Shown: piece by piece, positions 42,578 to 51,416 of the stretch | Layout: every line of letters begins with the position of its first letter | Numbering within the stretch: position 1 is the stretch's first letter | NCBI RefSeq assembly: GCF_019504385.1 | Contig: NZ_CP080590.1 | Coordinates: 2,398,001-2,462,000 of the forward strand | DNA length: 64,000 bases | Reading direction: 5' to 3' | From: Devosia salina | Lineage (GTDB): Bacteria > Pseudomonadota > Alphaproteobacteria > Rhizobiales > Devosiaceae | Program-made: the position numbers and the translations under genes | The notes under the pieces: model-generated | Told to the model about the DNA's origin: nothing | The model's database searches: none | The model's input: the letters and a program-made list of their open reading frames with translations, nothing else

Positions 42578-43687
42578 GTGTCCCACCCACCTTTCACCGC
42601 CGTCGTCGAGACCTTGCCTGAAACAGTGCCCTTCGTTGGGCCGGAGGCTATCGAACGTCGCACCGGAATACGCACCCGCGCCCGGATCGGAGCCAACGAA
42701 TCGGGATTCGGCCCCAGCCCAAGGGTTATCGCCGCCCTGCGTGAGGCTGCGCCCGAAGTCTGGACCTATCCGGATCCCGAGAACTACGAACTGCGCAGGG
42801 CCCTCGCCGCGCATCTGGGCATCGGCAGCGAAGAGGTCACCATTTCCGAAGGCATCGACGGACTGATGGGTCTGTTGGTGCGCCTCTTCATCGCCCCTGG
42901 CGACATCGTCGTGACCTCTCTGGGCGCTTACCCGACCTTCAACTACCACGTGGTCGGCTTCGGTGGTGACCTGCGCTTTGTGCCCTATGCCGGCGTGCAC
43001 GAAGACCCCGAAGCCCTTGCCGCCAAGGCACGGGAAGTCGATGCGAGAATGGTCTACCTGGCCAATCCGGACAATCCCATGGGCTCGTTCTGGCCGGCGG
43101 CGGACATCGCCCGCTTCATCGACGCAGTACCCGAATCCTGCCTCATCGTTCTCGATGAGGCCTATATGGAGACTGCGCCGGAGGTGCCACTGCCGCTCGA
43201 CACCAACCGCCCCAACCTGTTGCGTCTGCGCACCTTCTCCAAGGCCTATGGCATGGCCGGCCTGCGCTGTGGCTACGCCATCGGGCATCGTCGGCTGATC
43301 GGCGCCTTCAATCGCATCCGCAACCATTTTGGCGTCAACAAACAGGCCCAGGTGGCCGCGCTCGCCGCCCTGGCCGACCAGGACTATTTGCGCTGGGCCG
43401 TCGACGCCATCGCGGGGGCCCGCACGCGCATCGCATCCATTGCGGCGGACAACGGTCTCCGCGCCCTGCCCTCGGCCACCAATTTCGTTGCCGTCGACTG
43501 TGGACGGGACGGGCCCTTTGCCGTTGCGGTACTGGAGGCCCTGGCCGAGCAGGGGGTGTTCGTCCGCAAGCCGTCGGCGCCCGGGCTCGATCAGCATATC
43601 CGCATCAGCGCCGGTCCGGACCAGGCGCTCGACATCCTGGCCGAGGCCATGCCGTTAGCGATCGAGCGCGCTCAGCGCGCGGGATAG
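42578..43687 (+). CDS. PLP-dependent aminotransferase (HisC-like, class I/II)
   Basis: A 369-residue fold-type I aminotransferase. Features are RIGANESGFGPSPRVIAAL (the NENP-like substrate loop), SEGIDGLMGLLVRLFIAPGD, LANPDNPMGSFW, LIVLDEAYME and the PLP-lysine motif RTFSKAYGMAGLRCGYAIG. The pattern fits histidinol-phosphate aminotransferase-like enzymes; a broad aromatic/imidazole acceptor role is equally possible. It starts at GTG 42578. Its 3' end overlaps the convergent membrane phosphatase-like gene by 16 bp. Confidence 0.88.
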   Translation: MSHPPFTAVVETLPETVPFVGPEAIERRTGIRTRARIGANESGFGPSPRVIAALREAAPEVWTYPDPENYELRRALAAHLGIGSEEVTISEGIDGLMGLLVRLFIAPGDIVVTSLGAYPTFNYHVVGFGGDLRFVPYAGVHEDPEALAAKAREVDARMVYLANPDNPMGSFWPAADIARFIDAVPESCLIVLDEAYMETAPEVPLPLDTNRPNLLRLRTFSKAYGMAGLRCGYAIGHRRLIGAFNRIRNHFGVNKQAQVAALAALADQDYLRWAVDAIAGARTRIASIAADNGLRALPSATNFVAVDCGRDGPFAVAVLEALAEQGVFVRKPSAPGLDQHIRISAGPDQALDILAEAMPLAIERAQRAG

Positions 43688-44625
43688 AGCCCCACTTCGG
43701 CGCGCAAATAGCGATGATTGGAGCCGAAGCTGTCCTCGCCCGCAGCGATCTGGAGAATACGCGCATTGCCACGGGTGAACATGTTGTCGATGGGAACGCC
43801 CAAAGGACCGGCAATGACAGGCCATGTGGCCGGATGGGTCGGCGCCGGCGCCAGCCCCGCCTCGCGCGCAAGGGCCTCGAGCGTGTCGGACCAGGGGGCC
43901 GCATTGAAGTCGCCGGAGATGATCAGGTCACCCTCCAGCCGCCCCAATATGCGAAGGAACTGTTCCGTCTCGGCCCATGAGGCATAGTCGAAATAGGGTT
44001 TTGAATAGTGAACGCCGACCACGGTGACCGGCACCCCGTCCTTCTCGATGCGGGCCGTGAGCAAACGCTCAAAGCGGAACGGCCACATGCGATGGATTTG
44101 CCCGTCCAGGATCGGGTATTTTGAATGGATCGAAAGGTCACAGGCCGCCCCTGGCCCCGTGCAGCCGACGCGATAGGGCAGGACGGTCGCGATTTCGTCG
44201 AGATAGTCCTCGATGCCCGGCGTCTCCATGATCACCGCAACATCCGGCGACGTTTCGACAATATAGCGCGCGGCCTCCTCGGCGCGGAGATTGCCGGTGA
44301 GCACATTGTAGCTCAGCACGTCCAGCGTCGTCGCCGGCCCGCCCGGCAGTGGCTCATCGCGCCGGGCATGCATTTCCATCAGCTGGACCGCGCCATGTGT
44401 TGCGGCCGCACCTAGCAGGAACAGGAAAATCAGTGCCCGCCAGCGCAGCCCCGCCACCAGCATGACGACAAGCAGCGCCAGCCCCCCGGCAATGATATGA
44501 AAGCGCAGGCTCTGCAGCAGCAATTCGCCCGGCAGGCCCGGCGTAATCGTTGCCAGCAGCAGCAGGACAACAACCACGCCCGCCAGGACGAGCAGCCCGC
44601 CGCGGAGTTCGGAAAGATTGACCAT
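43672..44625 (-). CDS. Membrane-anchored endonuclease/exonuclease/phosphatase family protein
   Basis: A 317-residue protein with three N-terminal membrane segments (GGLLVLAGVVVVLLLLATI, FHIIAGGLALLVVMLVAGL, ALIFLFLLGAAATHGAV). An extracytoplasmic EEP domain follows (VLSYNVLTGN, DVAVIMETPG, VVGVHYSKP, ISGDFNAAPWSDTLEAL, PIDNMFTRG, SNHRYLRAEVGL). The catalytic Asp/His and metal Glu are present. These YafD-like proteins are phosphodiesterases of unknown substrate. The start MVNLSELRGG is used; the frame opens up to 44661. Confidence 0.88.
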   Translation of the reverse strand: MVNLSELRGGLLVLAGVVVVLLLLATITPGLPGELLLQSLRFHIIAGGLALLVVMLVAGLRWRALIFLFLLGAAATHGAVQLMEMHARRDEPLPGGPATTLDVLSYNVLTGNLRAEEAARYIVETSPDVAVIMETPGIEDYLDEIATVLPYRVGCTGPGAACDLSIHSKYPILDGQIHRMWPFRFERLLTARIEKDGVPVTVVGVHYSKPYFDYASWAETEQFLRILGRLEGDLIISGDFNAAPWSDTLEALAREAGLAPAPTHPATWPVIAGPLGVPIDNMFTRGNARILQIAAGEDSFGSNHRYLRAEVGLYPAR

Positions 44626-44768
44626 GCTGCGCTGTCCCCGATCCCAAAACCGATCGGTCAAAGGCTAGACCAGTTTCCCGCCGGCCGCACAAGCCTTGCT
44701 CATGCGGATCAGGCCTGCCCCTCGGGCAAGCCACCCGGACGACTGCCCGGATGGCCAAAAATGGAAGC

Positions 44769-46322
44769 CTAGCCGGCCAGGGCGCCTTGCGCCGAGGCCC
44801 CGCGCTCGATCATGACGCGGTTGAGGGCGTTGAGATAGGCGCGGGCCGAGGCCACCAGCGTATCCGGCTCGGCGGCATTGCCCGACGCGATGCGGCCATT
44901 CATCTCGAGACGCACATGAGCCGAGGCCTGCGCGTCGGTGCCGCCGGTCACGCCGTCGACCGCGTACAGCACCAGGTGCGGGTCCTGGCCGGAGGCGGCC
45001 TTGATGGCGTTGAAAATCGCGTCCACCGAACCGGTCCCCTCGAAGGACACTTTTGATTCCTCACCGTCAATGGTGACAGTCAGGTCGCAGCGATGCACGC
45101 CGCCGGTCTTGGAGACAACCTCCATATCGACCAGCCGGATGCGATCACCAACCGAACCAACCTCGTCATCGACCAGGGCGATGATATCGGCGTCGTAGAC
45201 ATGCTTCTTGCGGTCCGCCAGGTCCTTGAAGCGCTGGAAAGCTTCCTGGAAGGCATTGTCGCCCAGCTCGTAGCCCAGTTCCTTGAGCTTGTCCTTGAAG
45301 GCAGCGCGACCCGAATGCTTGCCCATGACCAAGGTCGTCTCCTTGATGCCGACGCTGGCCGGGGTCATGATCTCGTAGGTCTCGGCGTTCTTGAGCATGC
45401 CGTCCTGATGGATGCCGCTCTCATGGGCAAAGGCGTTCTTGCCCACGATGGCCTTATTGTACTGCACCGGAAAATTGGACGCTGCCGAAACGATGCGGCT
45501 GGCCCGCGAGAGCTGGGTGCTGTCGATCTCGGTGTAATAGGGCATGGCGTCGCCACGCGTGCGCAGCGCCATCACCACTTCTTCCAGAGCCGCATTGCCG
45601 GCCCGCTCGCCCAGGCCATTGATCGTGCATTCGATCTGCCGCGCGCCACCGGCCACCCCCGCCAGCGAATTGGCGACGGCCATGCCCAGATCGTCATGGC
45701 AGTGCACCGAGAAGATCGCCTTGTCGGCGCCCGGCACGCTCTCGATGATGGTCTTGAACATGCGGAAATGCTCTTCGGGCACTGCGTAGCCCACCGTATC
45801 TGGCAGGTTGATCGTCGTCGCGCCAGCCTTGATGGCCGTGTCGACACAGCGTTTGAGGAATTCGATCGGGGTGCGCGTGGCATCCATGGCCGACCATTCG
45901 ACATCGTCGACCAGGTTGCGCGCCTGCGCCACGGTGCGGGCGATGATCTCGATGACCTCGTCCTCGGTCTTCTTCATCTGATGGGCCAGATGAATCGGCG
46001 AGGTCGAGACAAAGGTGTGAATGCGCCCCTTGCGGGCATGGCGCACAGCTTCGCCGGCGCGGTCGATATCGGCCGAGATGGCGCGCGCCAGGCCGGCCAC
46101 CGTTGCCTTCTTGACCTGCTTGGCCACGGCCACCACGGCTTCGAAGTCACCATTGGAGGCGATAGGGAAGCCTGCCTCGATGATGTCGACGCCCATCTCG
46201 TCCAGCGCCTCGGCCACCTGGAGCTTTTCCTCCAGCGTCATCGTTGCACCGGGCGATTGCTCGCCATCGCGCAGCGTGGTGTCGAAGATGAAGACGCGTT
46301 CTTTGTTGCTGTCGACGGACAT
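44769..46322 (-). CDS. leuA: 2-isopropylmalate synthase
   Basis: A 517-residue enzyme that condenses acetyl-CoA with 2-oxoisovalerate, the first committed step of leucine synthesis. The TIM barrel shows DTTLRDGEQSPGATM, HCHDDLGMAVANSL (metal ligands) and NGLGERAGNAALEEVVMAL. The C-terminal regulatory domain (leucine feedback) spans the last ~120 residues with GVTGGTDAQASAHVRLEM. The start MSVDSNKERVFIF follows a GAGAAGC region. ilvC and ilvH of the same biosynthetic family are in this window. Confidence 0.96.
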   Translation of the reverse strand: MSVDSNKERVFIFDTTLRDGEQSPGATMTLEEKLQVAEALDEMGVDIIEAGFPIASNGDFEAVVAVAKQVKKATVAGLARAISADIDRAGEAVRHARKGRIHTFVSTSPIHLAHQMKKTEDEVIEIIARTVAQARNLVDDVEWSAMDATRTPIEFLKRCVDTAIKAGATTINLPDTVGYAVPEEHFRMFKTIIESVPGADKAIFSVHCHDDLGMAVANSLAGVAGGARQIECTINGLGERAGNAALEEVVMALRTRGDAMPYYTEIDSTQLSRASRIVSAASNFPVQYNKAIVGKNAFAHESGIHQDGMLKNAETYEIMTPASVGIKETTLVMGKHSGRAAFKDKLKELGYELGDNAFQEAFQRFKDLADRKKHVYDADIIALVDDEVGSVGDRIRLVDMEVVSKTGGVHRCDLTVTIDGEESKVSFEGTGSVDAIFNAIKAASGQDPHLVLYAVDGVTGGTDAQASAHVRLEMNGRIASGNAAEPDTLVASARAYLNALNRVMIERGASAQGALAG

Positions 46323-46440
46323 TTGCTTCTCTTGTTTCCTATCGGCCCCGAGGCAAAATCTCGCTGGACCGGACATTTCTGATGTTCGGTTGATGGCGCA
46401 ATCCCCTGACGACCCGCTCGCTAGTCCGAGCTGCCGGTGA

Positions 46441-46563
46441 TCAGGGGCTGATAAGAAGGAGAAGGAGCGCGGGAAGCAGCAAAAGGCCAGCAGCCAGCAC
46501 CAGACGGGCCTTCAAGGCCTCGGTCTGTGCAATCGCAATGGCTTTGGCGCGGCGGCGCTGCAT
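46441..46563 (-). CDS. Possible 40-residue single-span membrane protein
   Basis: MQRRRAKAIAIAQTEALKAR followed by a very hydrophobic Leu-rich C-terminus, a plausible membrane-anchored small protein. No strong ribosome binding site precedes the ATG, and the frame is open far upstream. It therefore remains a tentative call. Confidence 0.3.
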   Translation of the reverse strand: MQRRRAKAIAIAQTEALKARLVLAAGLLLLPALLLLLISP

Positions 46564-46687
46564 CGGGTACGCTCGGGTACGCTTGTCGTTGGCATGAACA
46601 ATGCGCGAAACCGCCCGGCGGTGCAAGACCGGCCGGGGGGATAATGTTACTTTTTTGTGCTTCGCTGGCGGCTCGGCGCGCCGCCCT

Positions 46688-47116
46688 TCAGTTGAAGGCC
46701 AGCACCGCCGACAGCAAGACACCCAGGAAAGCCAGCCCGGTGATGCGATGAGCCGTTTCGGCCCGGTGGCCAGCCTCGGCATCGCCGCTCTGCGACTTCT
46801 TGAACTGGATGCCGCCATAGATGATGGCCGCCAGCATCAGCGCCACCAGCACCATCTTGATCCAGAACCAGATCGAGGCGCCGCCCAGCCCCCCATATTT
46901 GAGGAACAGGATCAGCGGGCCGGTCACGAGCAGCGTGACCATCGCCACCTTGCCAACCTGCGCCAGCGTGTTCATCACCCCGAAATAGCCGGCTCTCTGC
47001 TCCGGCGTGGCGGACCCAATTCGTCCGCCAATGACCGGCCCAACCACAGAGTTCGAGCCGCCGGCCACGAACGCTATGATATGCACCCAGATGAGTAGAT
47101 TGATGACGATCTCCAT
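46688..47116 (-). CDS. Four-helix integral membrane protein, unknown
   Basis: A 142-residue membrane protein with four segments: VINLLIWVHIIAFVAGGSNSVVG, VAMVTLLVTGPLILFL, WIKMVLVALMLAAIIYG and ITGLAFLGVLLSAVLAFN. A conserved His near the start (WVHIIAF) is typical of CopD/DUF2269-like membrane proteins, but no firm assignment is made. GGGGGAG precedes the ATG. It lies 62 bp downstream of the PhzF gene. Confidence 0.75.
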   Translation of the reverse strand: MEIVINLLIWVHIIAFVAGGSNSVVGPVIGGRIGSATPEQRAGYFGVMNTLAQVGKVAMVTLLVTGPLILFLKYGGLGGASIWFWIKMVLVALMLAAIIYGGIQFKKSQSGDAEAGHRAETAHRITGLAFLGVLLSAVLAFN

Positions 47117-47178
47117 CGCCGCTCCCCCTGCCTTGTCCCGCGCCGGATATTAGCACCGGCGCGGCATAGAGGAAGTGG

Positions 47179-48060
47179 TCAATCGAGGTCCAGCACGCCC
47201 TCGCCCACCACGACGGCCTGCCCGCCAATGGCTCCGTGCTGCAGCATGTCGTTTTCCTTGCGCAACTGCATGGTGATGCGACACGGCCGCCCCATCTCAT
47301 GCCCCTGGCGCAGCACGAAGTCGGACTGACCTGTGCCAATCGCCTGTTCGGCCAGCAAACCGATAAGGGCAGCGGCCGCCGAACCGGTGCCCGGGTCCTC
47401 CCCTATATCCATGCCGAACATGCGAGCCGCGATATCGTTGTCCTTTTCCTCAGGCGTCAAGGTGAAGACATAGGCCGAGTGGTGTTCGTGATGGAACACC
47501 TCGTTCCACGCGCTCCGGTTGATTGTGATCCGCTTGAGCACTGCGGCATCCCGGACCGGGATCAGGTGAAAGGTCACACCGGCGGAAAACACGGCCGGCT
47601 TGTAAACATCGCAGCCAATGTCCTCGACCTCGATCCCCAACGCCTGGGCAATACCCAGCCGGTCCGGTAGGTCGGCGATGCGCAGCGGGAGACGCGGCAA
47701 GGTAAAGCGCGCTTCCCCCGTCCGGCGGTCGATCCGCTCGAACAGGGCCGTCACCAGCCCCACCTTCTCTTCCATCCGAATGGCCGAGGCCCGGCTGTTA
47801 AGACCCAGGGTCACCGCAGCACCCACAGTCGGGTGTCCGGCAAAGGGTAACTCCTGATAGGGCGTGAAGATGCGCAGCGCCGCGCTGTTGCGTTCGTTCT
47901 GCGGCTTGCAGATGAACACGGTCTCGCTGAGATTGAACTCCCGCGCGATGGCCTGCATTTCGTTGTCCATCAACCCGTCTGCCTTGGGCACCACGGCGAG
48001 CGCATTGCCCTTGAGGGCGTTGCGGGTAAACACGTCGAGGATCAGATAGGGGAGTTTCAA
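47179..48060 (-). CDS. PhzF family isomerase/epimerase
   Basis: A 293-residue protein of the PhzF/diaminopimelate-epimerase-like fold. It has VFTRNALKGNALAVVPKAD, the catalytic Glu in AREFNLSETVFI, ELPFAGHPTVGAAVTLG and the GEDPGTGSAAAAL loop. The family includes PhzF of phenazine synthesis and many metabolic isomerases; no phenazine genes are nearby, so the substrate is unknown. Translation starts at TTG overlapping the stop of the upstream HbpS-like gene (TTGA), so the two are coupled. Confidence 0.88.
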   Translation of the reverse strand: MKLPYLILDVFTRNALKGNALAVVPKADGLMDNEMQAIAREFNLSETVFICKPQNERNSAALRIFTPYQELPFAGHPTVGAAVTLGLNSRASAIRMEEKVGLVTALFERIDRRTGEARFTLPRLPLRIADLPDRLGIAQALGIEVEDIGCDVYKPAVFSAGVTFHLIPVRDAAVLKRITINRSAWNEVFHHEHHSAYVFTLTPEEKDNDIAARMFGMDIGEDPGTGSAAAALIGLLAEQAIGTGQSDFVLRQGHEMGRPCRITMQLRKENDMLQHGAIGGQAVVVGEGVLDLD

Positions 48061-48554
48061 TTGGCGACCTCAGGCAGGGCATAATCGGCGCGCGGCTTGC
48101 CGAGATGATCACACAGCGCATCGACGGCCACGCCGTGATCCCTGCGTCCGGGCAGGCCGGAAATGGTCAAAGCGCCAACAATGCCGGCCCCCGGCACGCT
48201 TATGGGGAAGCCCCCACCGGCAATGACATAGTCGGCCGGATCGGCACCCGACTGCACCGGAAACGGCTCTTCGCCGCGCTCCAGCACCAGCCGATAGCTG
48301 GCGCGCTGGAAGCGGCGGACGGAGTTGACCTTGCGCCGCACCCATTCGGCATTGTCGGCAGTTGTGCCCGGCGTCGCCGAGAAGAACAATTGCCGGTCCC
48401 AGGTCCTGATGTCCACGACCAGCGACAGGCCCTCCTCCAGTGCCCGGTTCCGGATCATGGAGCCGATCTCGAACGCGATCGCCTCGCTGAATTCGGGCAG
48501 TACAAGTTCGGTTTCCTGGCGCTTGACCAGCGCGATCTCGTCTTGGTTGTCCAT
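48057..48554 (-). CDS. HbpS/GlcG-like heme-binding family protein (UPF0303)
   Basis: A 165-residue protein. It has the UPF0303 pattern: SLVVDIRTWDRQLFFSATPGTTADNAEWVRRKVN and GGGFPISVPGAGIVGALTISGLPGRRDHGVAVDAL. Members are thought to bind heme or similar small molecules. It is the second gene of a three-gene run (GFA protein, this gene, PhzF protein) with 3-bp gap and 4-bp overlap, so the three products probably act together in an undefined detoxification or catabolic step. Confidence 0.83.
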   Translation of the reverse strand: MDNQDEIALVKRQETELVLPEFSEAIAFEIGSMIRNRALEEGLSLVVDIRTWDRQLFFSATPGTTADNAEWVRRKVNSVRRFQRASYRLVLERGEEPFPVQSGADPADYVIAGGGFPISVPGAGIVGALTISGLPGRRDHGVAVDALCDHLGKPRADYALPEVAN

Positions 48555-48557
48555 GTC

Positions 48558-49022
48558 TCAATCCTGATGGGAGCGGGTCCAGGCCTCGAAAAGCGGCGTC
48601 CGGTCGGCGATGCCCTTGTCGAAATTGGCGAGCGCGGGATCGATGTCGACCCAGCCGGCCTTGCTGTCGGTCCAGATATTTCCCACCGGACGCGTCCAGT
48701 CCATATTGTCCAGCGACCCTGCGCGGACCACCTTGATGCCACCTGCGGGCGGCACATTCCACAGCCAGGTGTGACACTTGGCACAAAAGTTCATGGCTAT
48801 GACATTGCCGCTGTCGGCCTTGCGGTCATAGACCTCGGTGACACCGGTCAGCACCTCGAAATCGTCTTCCCTGACGATCATCGACATGGACCATGCCGCG
48901 CCCGAATAGCGCTGGCAGTCCTTGCAATGGCAATTGTAGACGCTGAGCGGCGACGCCTTCAGACGATACCGCACCGCTCCGCAGGAGCACCCACCCTCGA
49001 CTGGAAATTCCGGCAACGCCAT
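48558..49022 (-). CDS. GFA family zinc protein (glutathione-dependent formaldehyde-activating-like)
   Basis: A 154-residue GFA-domain protein. Zinc ligands are visible: GGCSCGAVRY, NCHCKDCQRYSGA and FCAKCHTWLW. Members include Gfa of formaldehyde metabolism, but most have unknown roles. The start MALPEFPVEG follows GGGAGGGCAAG. First gene of the GFA/HbpS-like/PhzF run. Confidence 0.9.
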   Translation of the reverse strand: MALPEFPVEGGCSCGAVRYRLKASPLSVYNCHCKDCQRYSGAAWSMSMIVREDDFEVLTGVTEVYDRKADSGNVIAMNFCAKCHTWLWNVPPAGGIKVVRAGSLDNMDWTRPVGNIWTDSKAGWVDIDPALANFDKGIADRTPLFEAWTRSHQD

Positions 49023-49097
49023 CTTGCCCTCCCTGTTGTGCCGGACGGTTCTAGGGCAGTTGCGTGTTGATTTGAAGTGTAGCCGACGGTCTTCCAC

Positions 49098-49946
49098 CTA
49101 GCGCACCTCCCGCGCCAGGGACGCAACCCACTGGGCCGCTTCATGACCGTGAACGGTGGCCGCCCGCACCAGATCGTCAAAATGCCGGGCCATCAGGCGG
49201 ACATAGTGCGGAGCGGTAAAGGCGAGATAGCGCTGCCCTACATAGATTGCCACGCGATGCTGTCCATAGACCGAGAAGGGCACGGAATAGAGCTCGCGCT
49301 GGTCGAAAGCATAGAGCCGCGCCGATGGATAGAATTCCTCCAGCGCCGCCGCCATGGCCTCCAGCTGCCGACGGCGCACATCAGCGGGCAGGCCTTTCCA
49401 TAGCCATTCCCCGGCGACAAAGCTCTCCATCACCTGCACCGGCAGCGCCATTTCCATGTCGGTATCGAGACGGCGCAACAGCGCCAGCTGCGCCTCGGAA
49501 TCGCTGATCGCCTGGCGCGGCGTGCGGCGGACCGCCGTCTCATATTCGAACTGATGGACATCGTCGGTCTTGAAGATATCGGGCAGTCCAGCCGGCACGT
49601 GTCGAATCTTGGCGCCGAGAACCTCTGCCGTCCATCGCTGCACCTGCTCGTCGACCGGATGGCGCGCCGCCTCGGTCATCTGCACGGCCTGTTCGAGGAT
49701 TTCGCTCGCGGCACCCCGGTGGTTGGAGAGACCAAGCAGCCAATCCGAGGAAACCTGCAGCGCCGCGGCGATTTCGGCCAGCGCCTGTCCGCTGGGCAGG
49801 CGAGGCTCTTCGGCGACCAGCAATTGCGACACCGTGGACCGATCGAGTCCGGCCGATTGCGCCAGTCGCGTTTGCGACCACCCTGCCCGATCCACGGCAT
49901 CGGTCAGTCTTTGCTTGAAGATTTCGGCCCGTTCACGCTTGTCCAT
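49098..49946 (-). CDS. XRE-family HTH transcription regulator
   Basis: A 282-residue regulator. Residues ~8-65 form an XRE/Cro HTH (LTDAVDRAGWSQTRLAQSAGLDRSTVSQLL). The C-terminal ~200 residues (VPAGLPDIFKTDDVHQFEYE, YPSARLYAFDQRELYSVPFSVYGQHRVAIYVG) form a ligand or dimerisation domain of unknown type. It lies just upstream of the GFA operon in the same direction (75 bp), so it may control that operon. The start MDKRER fits the family; upstream ATG at 49985 is possible. Confidence 0.85.
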   Translation of the reverse strand: MDKRERAEIFKQRLTDAVDRAGWSQTRLAQSAGLDRSTVSQLLVAEEPRLPSGQALAEIAAALQVSSDWLLGLSNHRGAASEILEQAVQMTEAARHPVDEQVQRWTAEVLGAKIRHVPAGLPDIFKTDDVHQFEYETAVRRTPRQAISDSEAQLALLRRLDTDMEMALPVQVMESFVAGEWLWKGLPADVRRRQLEAMAAALEEFYPSARLYAFDQRELYSVPFSVYGQHRVAIYVGQRYLAFTAPHYVRLMARHFDDLVRAATVHGHEAAQWVASLAREVR

Positions 49947-50107
49947 TTGCAGGCTTTTGCCACGCTTGGTGATAGAAAACAACAAAAGCGGCAGAACGCA
50001 CCAAACTGTCGCAGGACGTCACCACTCCCACCTTGTCTCCCCGCCCGCGGACTGACATCAGCACTGCCAACAGCACTCTATCACCCCCGCAGCACAGGAG
50101 GATAAGC

Positions 50108-50314
50108 TTGGAAAGCCCTGCCCGTTCCATCGTCAAAGCCATCACCTGGCAATTGCTGGGCCTGGTCACCATGACGGCGCTGGCCTGGCTGGCAACCGGG
50201 AGCCTGGCGGCGGCTGGCGGCCTCGCCATCTCTGGCGCGCTTTCCGGCTTCGTCTGCTTCATCCTGCATGAACGGCTCTGGGCGCGCATTTCCTGGGGCC
50301 GCGGTCCGCAATAG
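50108..50314 (+). CDS. DUF2061 membrane protein
   Basis: A 68-residue protein with two membrane segments. MESPARSIVKAITWQLLGLVTMTALAWLATGSL matches the DUF2061 opening (R-S-hK-A-hs-W-R/Q). The TTG start at 50108 follows AGGAGG at 50096-50101. Function unknown. It ends at a perfect terminator shared with the convergent ilvC gene. Confidence 0.82.
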   Translation: MESPARSIVKAITWQLLGLVTMTALAWLATGSLAAAGGLAISGALSGFVCFILHERLWARISWGRGPQ

Positions 50315-50316
50315 AA

Positions 50317-50343
50317 AAAGGCGGGTCTGCAGACCCGCCTTTC
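50317..50343. terminator. Bidirectional terminator between DUF2061 gene and ilvC
   Basis: A long perfect palindrome AAAGGCGGGTCTG / CAGACCCGCCTTT, with A and T runs at both ends. It lies between two convergent stop codons. Confidence 0.9.
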
Positions 50344-50364
50344 AATTCAGTCGAACAGAGCGCC

Positions 50365-51387
50365 TTAGTTCTTGGCCTTGTCGACCAGCGCGCCGGCCTT
50401 GATCCAGGGCATCATGTCGCGCAGCTTGCCGCCGACTTCCTCGATCGGGTGCTCGTCGGCCAGGCGACGGGTCGCCTTGAAGCGGGCGCCGCCGCCGGAC
50501 TTGATTTCCTGCATCCATTCTGAAGTGAACTTGCCCGACTGGATGTCGTGCAGCACGCGCTTCATCTCGGCCTTGGTTTCCGAGGTGATGATGCGCGGGC
50601 CGGTGACATATTCACCCCACTCGGCCGTGTTCGAAATCGAGTAGTTCATGTTGGCAATGCCGCCCTGGTAGATCAGGTCGACGATCAGCTTCACTTCGTG
50701 CAGGCACTCGAAATAGGCCATTTCCGGAGCGTAGCCGGCTTCCACCAGCGTCTCGAAGCCGGCGCGGATCAGCTCCACCAGGCCGCCGCAGAGCACGACC
50801 TGCTCGCCGAACAGGTCGGTTTCGCATTCCTCGCGGAAATTGGTTTCGATGACGCCCGAACGGCCGCCGCCAACGCCCGAAGCATAGGCCAGGGCGATGT
50901 CATGGGCATTGCCCGAAGCGTCGTGATGAACGGCGATCAGGCACGGCACGCCGCCACCCTTCTGGTATTCGCCGCGCACGGTGTGGCCCGGGCCCTTCGG
51001 CGCGATCATGATCACGTCGACGGTGGACTTGGGCTCGATCAGGTTGAAGTGCACATTGAGGCCATGTGCGAAGGCAAGAGCAGCGCCATCGCGGATATTG
51101 GGCTCGATGTGCTCCTTGTAGATATCGGCCTGCAGCTCGTCGGGCGTGAGCAGCATGATGACATCGGCCCAGGCAGCAGCCTCGCCAACGCTCATCACCT
51201 TGAGGCCTTCGCCCTCGGCCTTCTTGGCCGAAGCCGAACCCGGCCGCAGGCCGACGGCGACATTGGTGACGCCGGAATCGCGCAGGTTCAGCACATGGGC
51301 ATGGCCCTGCGAACCGTAGCCGATGATGGCCACCTTCTTGGATTTGATGATGTTGAGATCGGCATCACGATCGTAATAGACGCGCAT
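50365..51387 (-). CDS. ilvC: Ketol-acid reductoisomerase
   Basis: A 340-residue class I enzyme that converts acetolactate to dihydroxy-isovalerate in valine and leucine synthesis. The N-terminal Rossmann domain shows VAIIGYGSQGHAHVLNLRDSG and PKGPGHTVRGEYQKGGGVPCL. The C-terminal knotted domain has the metal ligands in ETNFREECETDLFGEQVVLCGG and YFECLHEVKLIVDLIYQGG. The start MRVYYDRDAD is standard. A TetR-type gene lies directly upstream in the same direction (29-bp gap). Confidence 0.96.
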   Translation of the reverse strand: MRVYYDRDADLNIIKSKKVAIIGYGSQGHAHVLNLRDSGVTNVAVGLRPGSASAKKAEGEGLKVMSVGEAAAWADVIMLLTPDELQADIYKEHIEPNIRDGAALAFAHGLNVHFNLIEPKSTVDVIMIAPKGPGHTVRGEYQKGGGVPCLIAVHHDASGNAHDIALAYASGVGGGRSGVIETNFREECETDLFGEQVVLCGGLVELIRAGFETLVEAGYAPEMAYFECLHEVKLIVDLIYQGGIANMNYSISNTAEWGEYVTGPRIITSETKAEMKRVLHDIQSGKFTSEWMQEIKSGGGARFKATRRLADEHPIEEVGGKLRDMMPWIKAGALVDKAKN

Positions 51388-51416
51388 TGGGGGTCTCCCT
51401 GAAAAGCGATTTTGAT

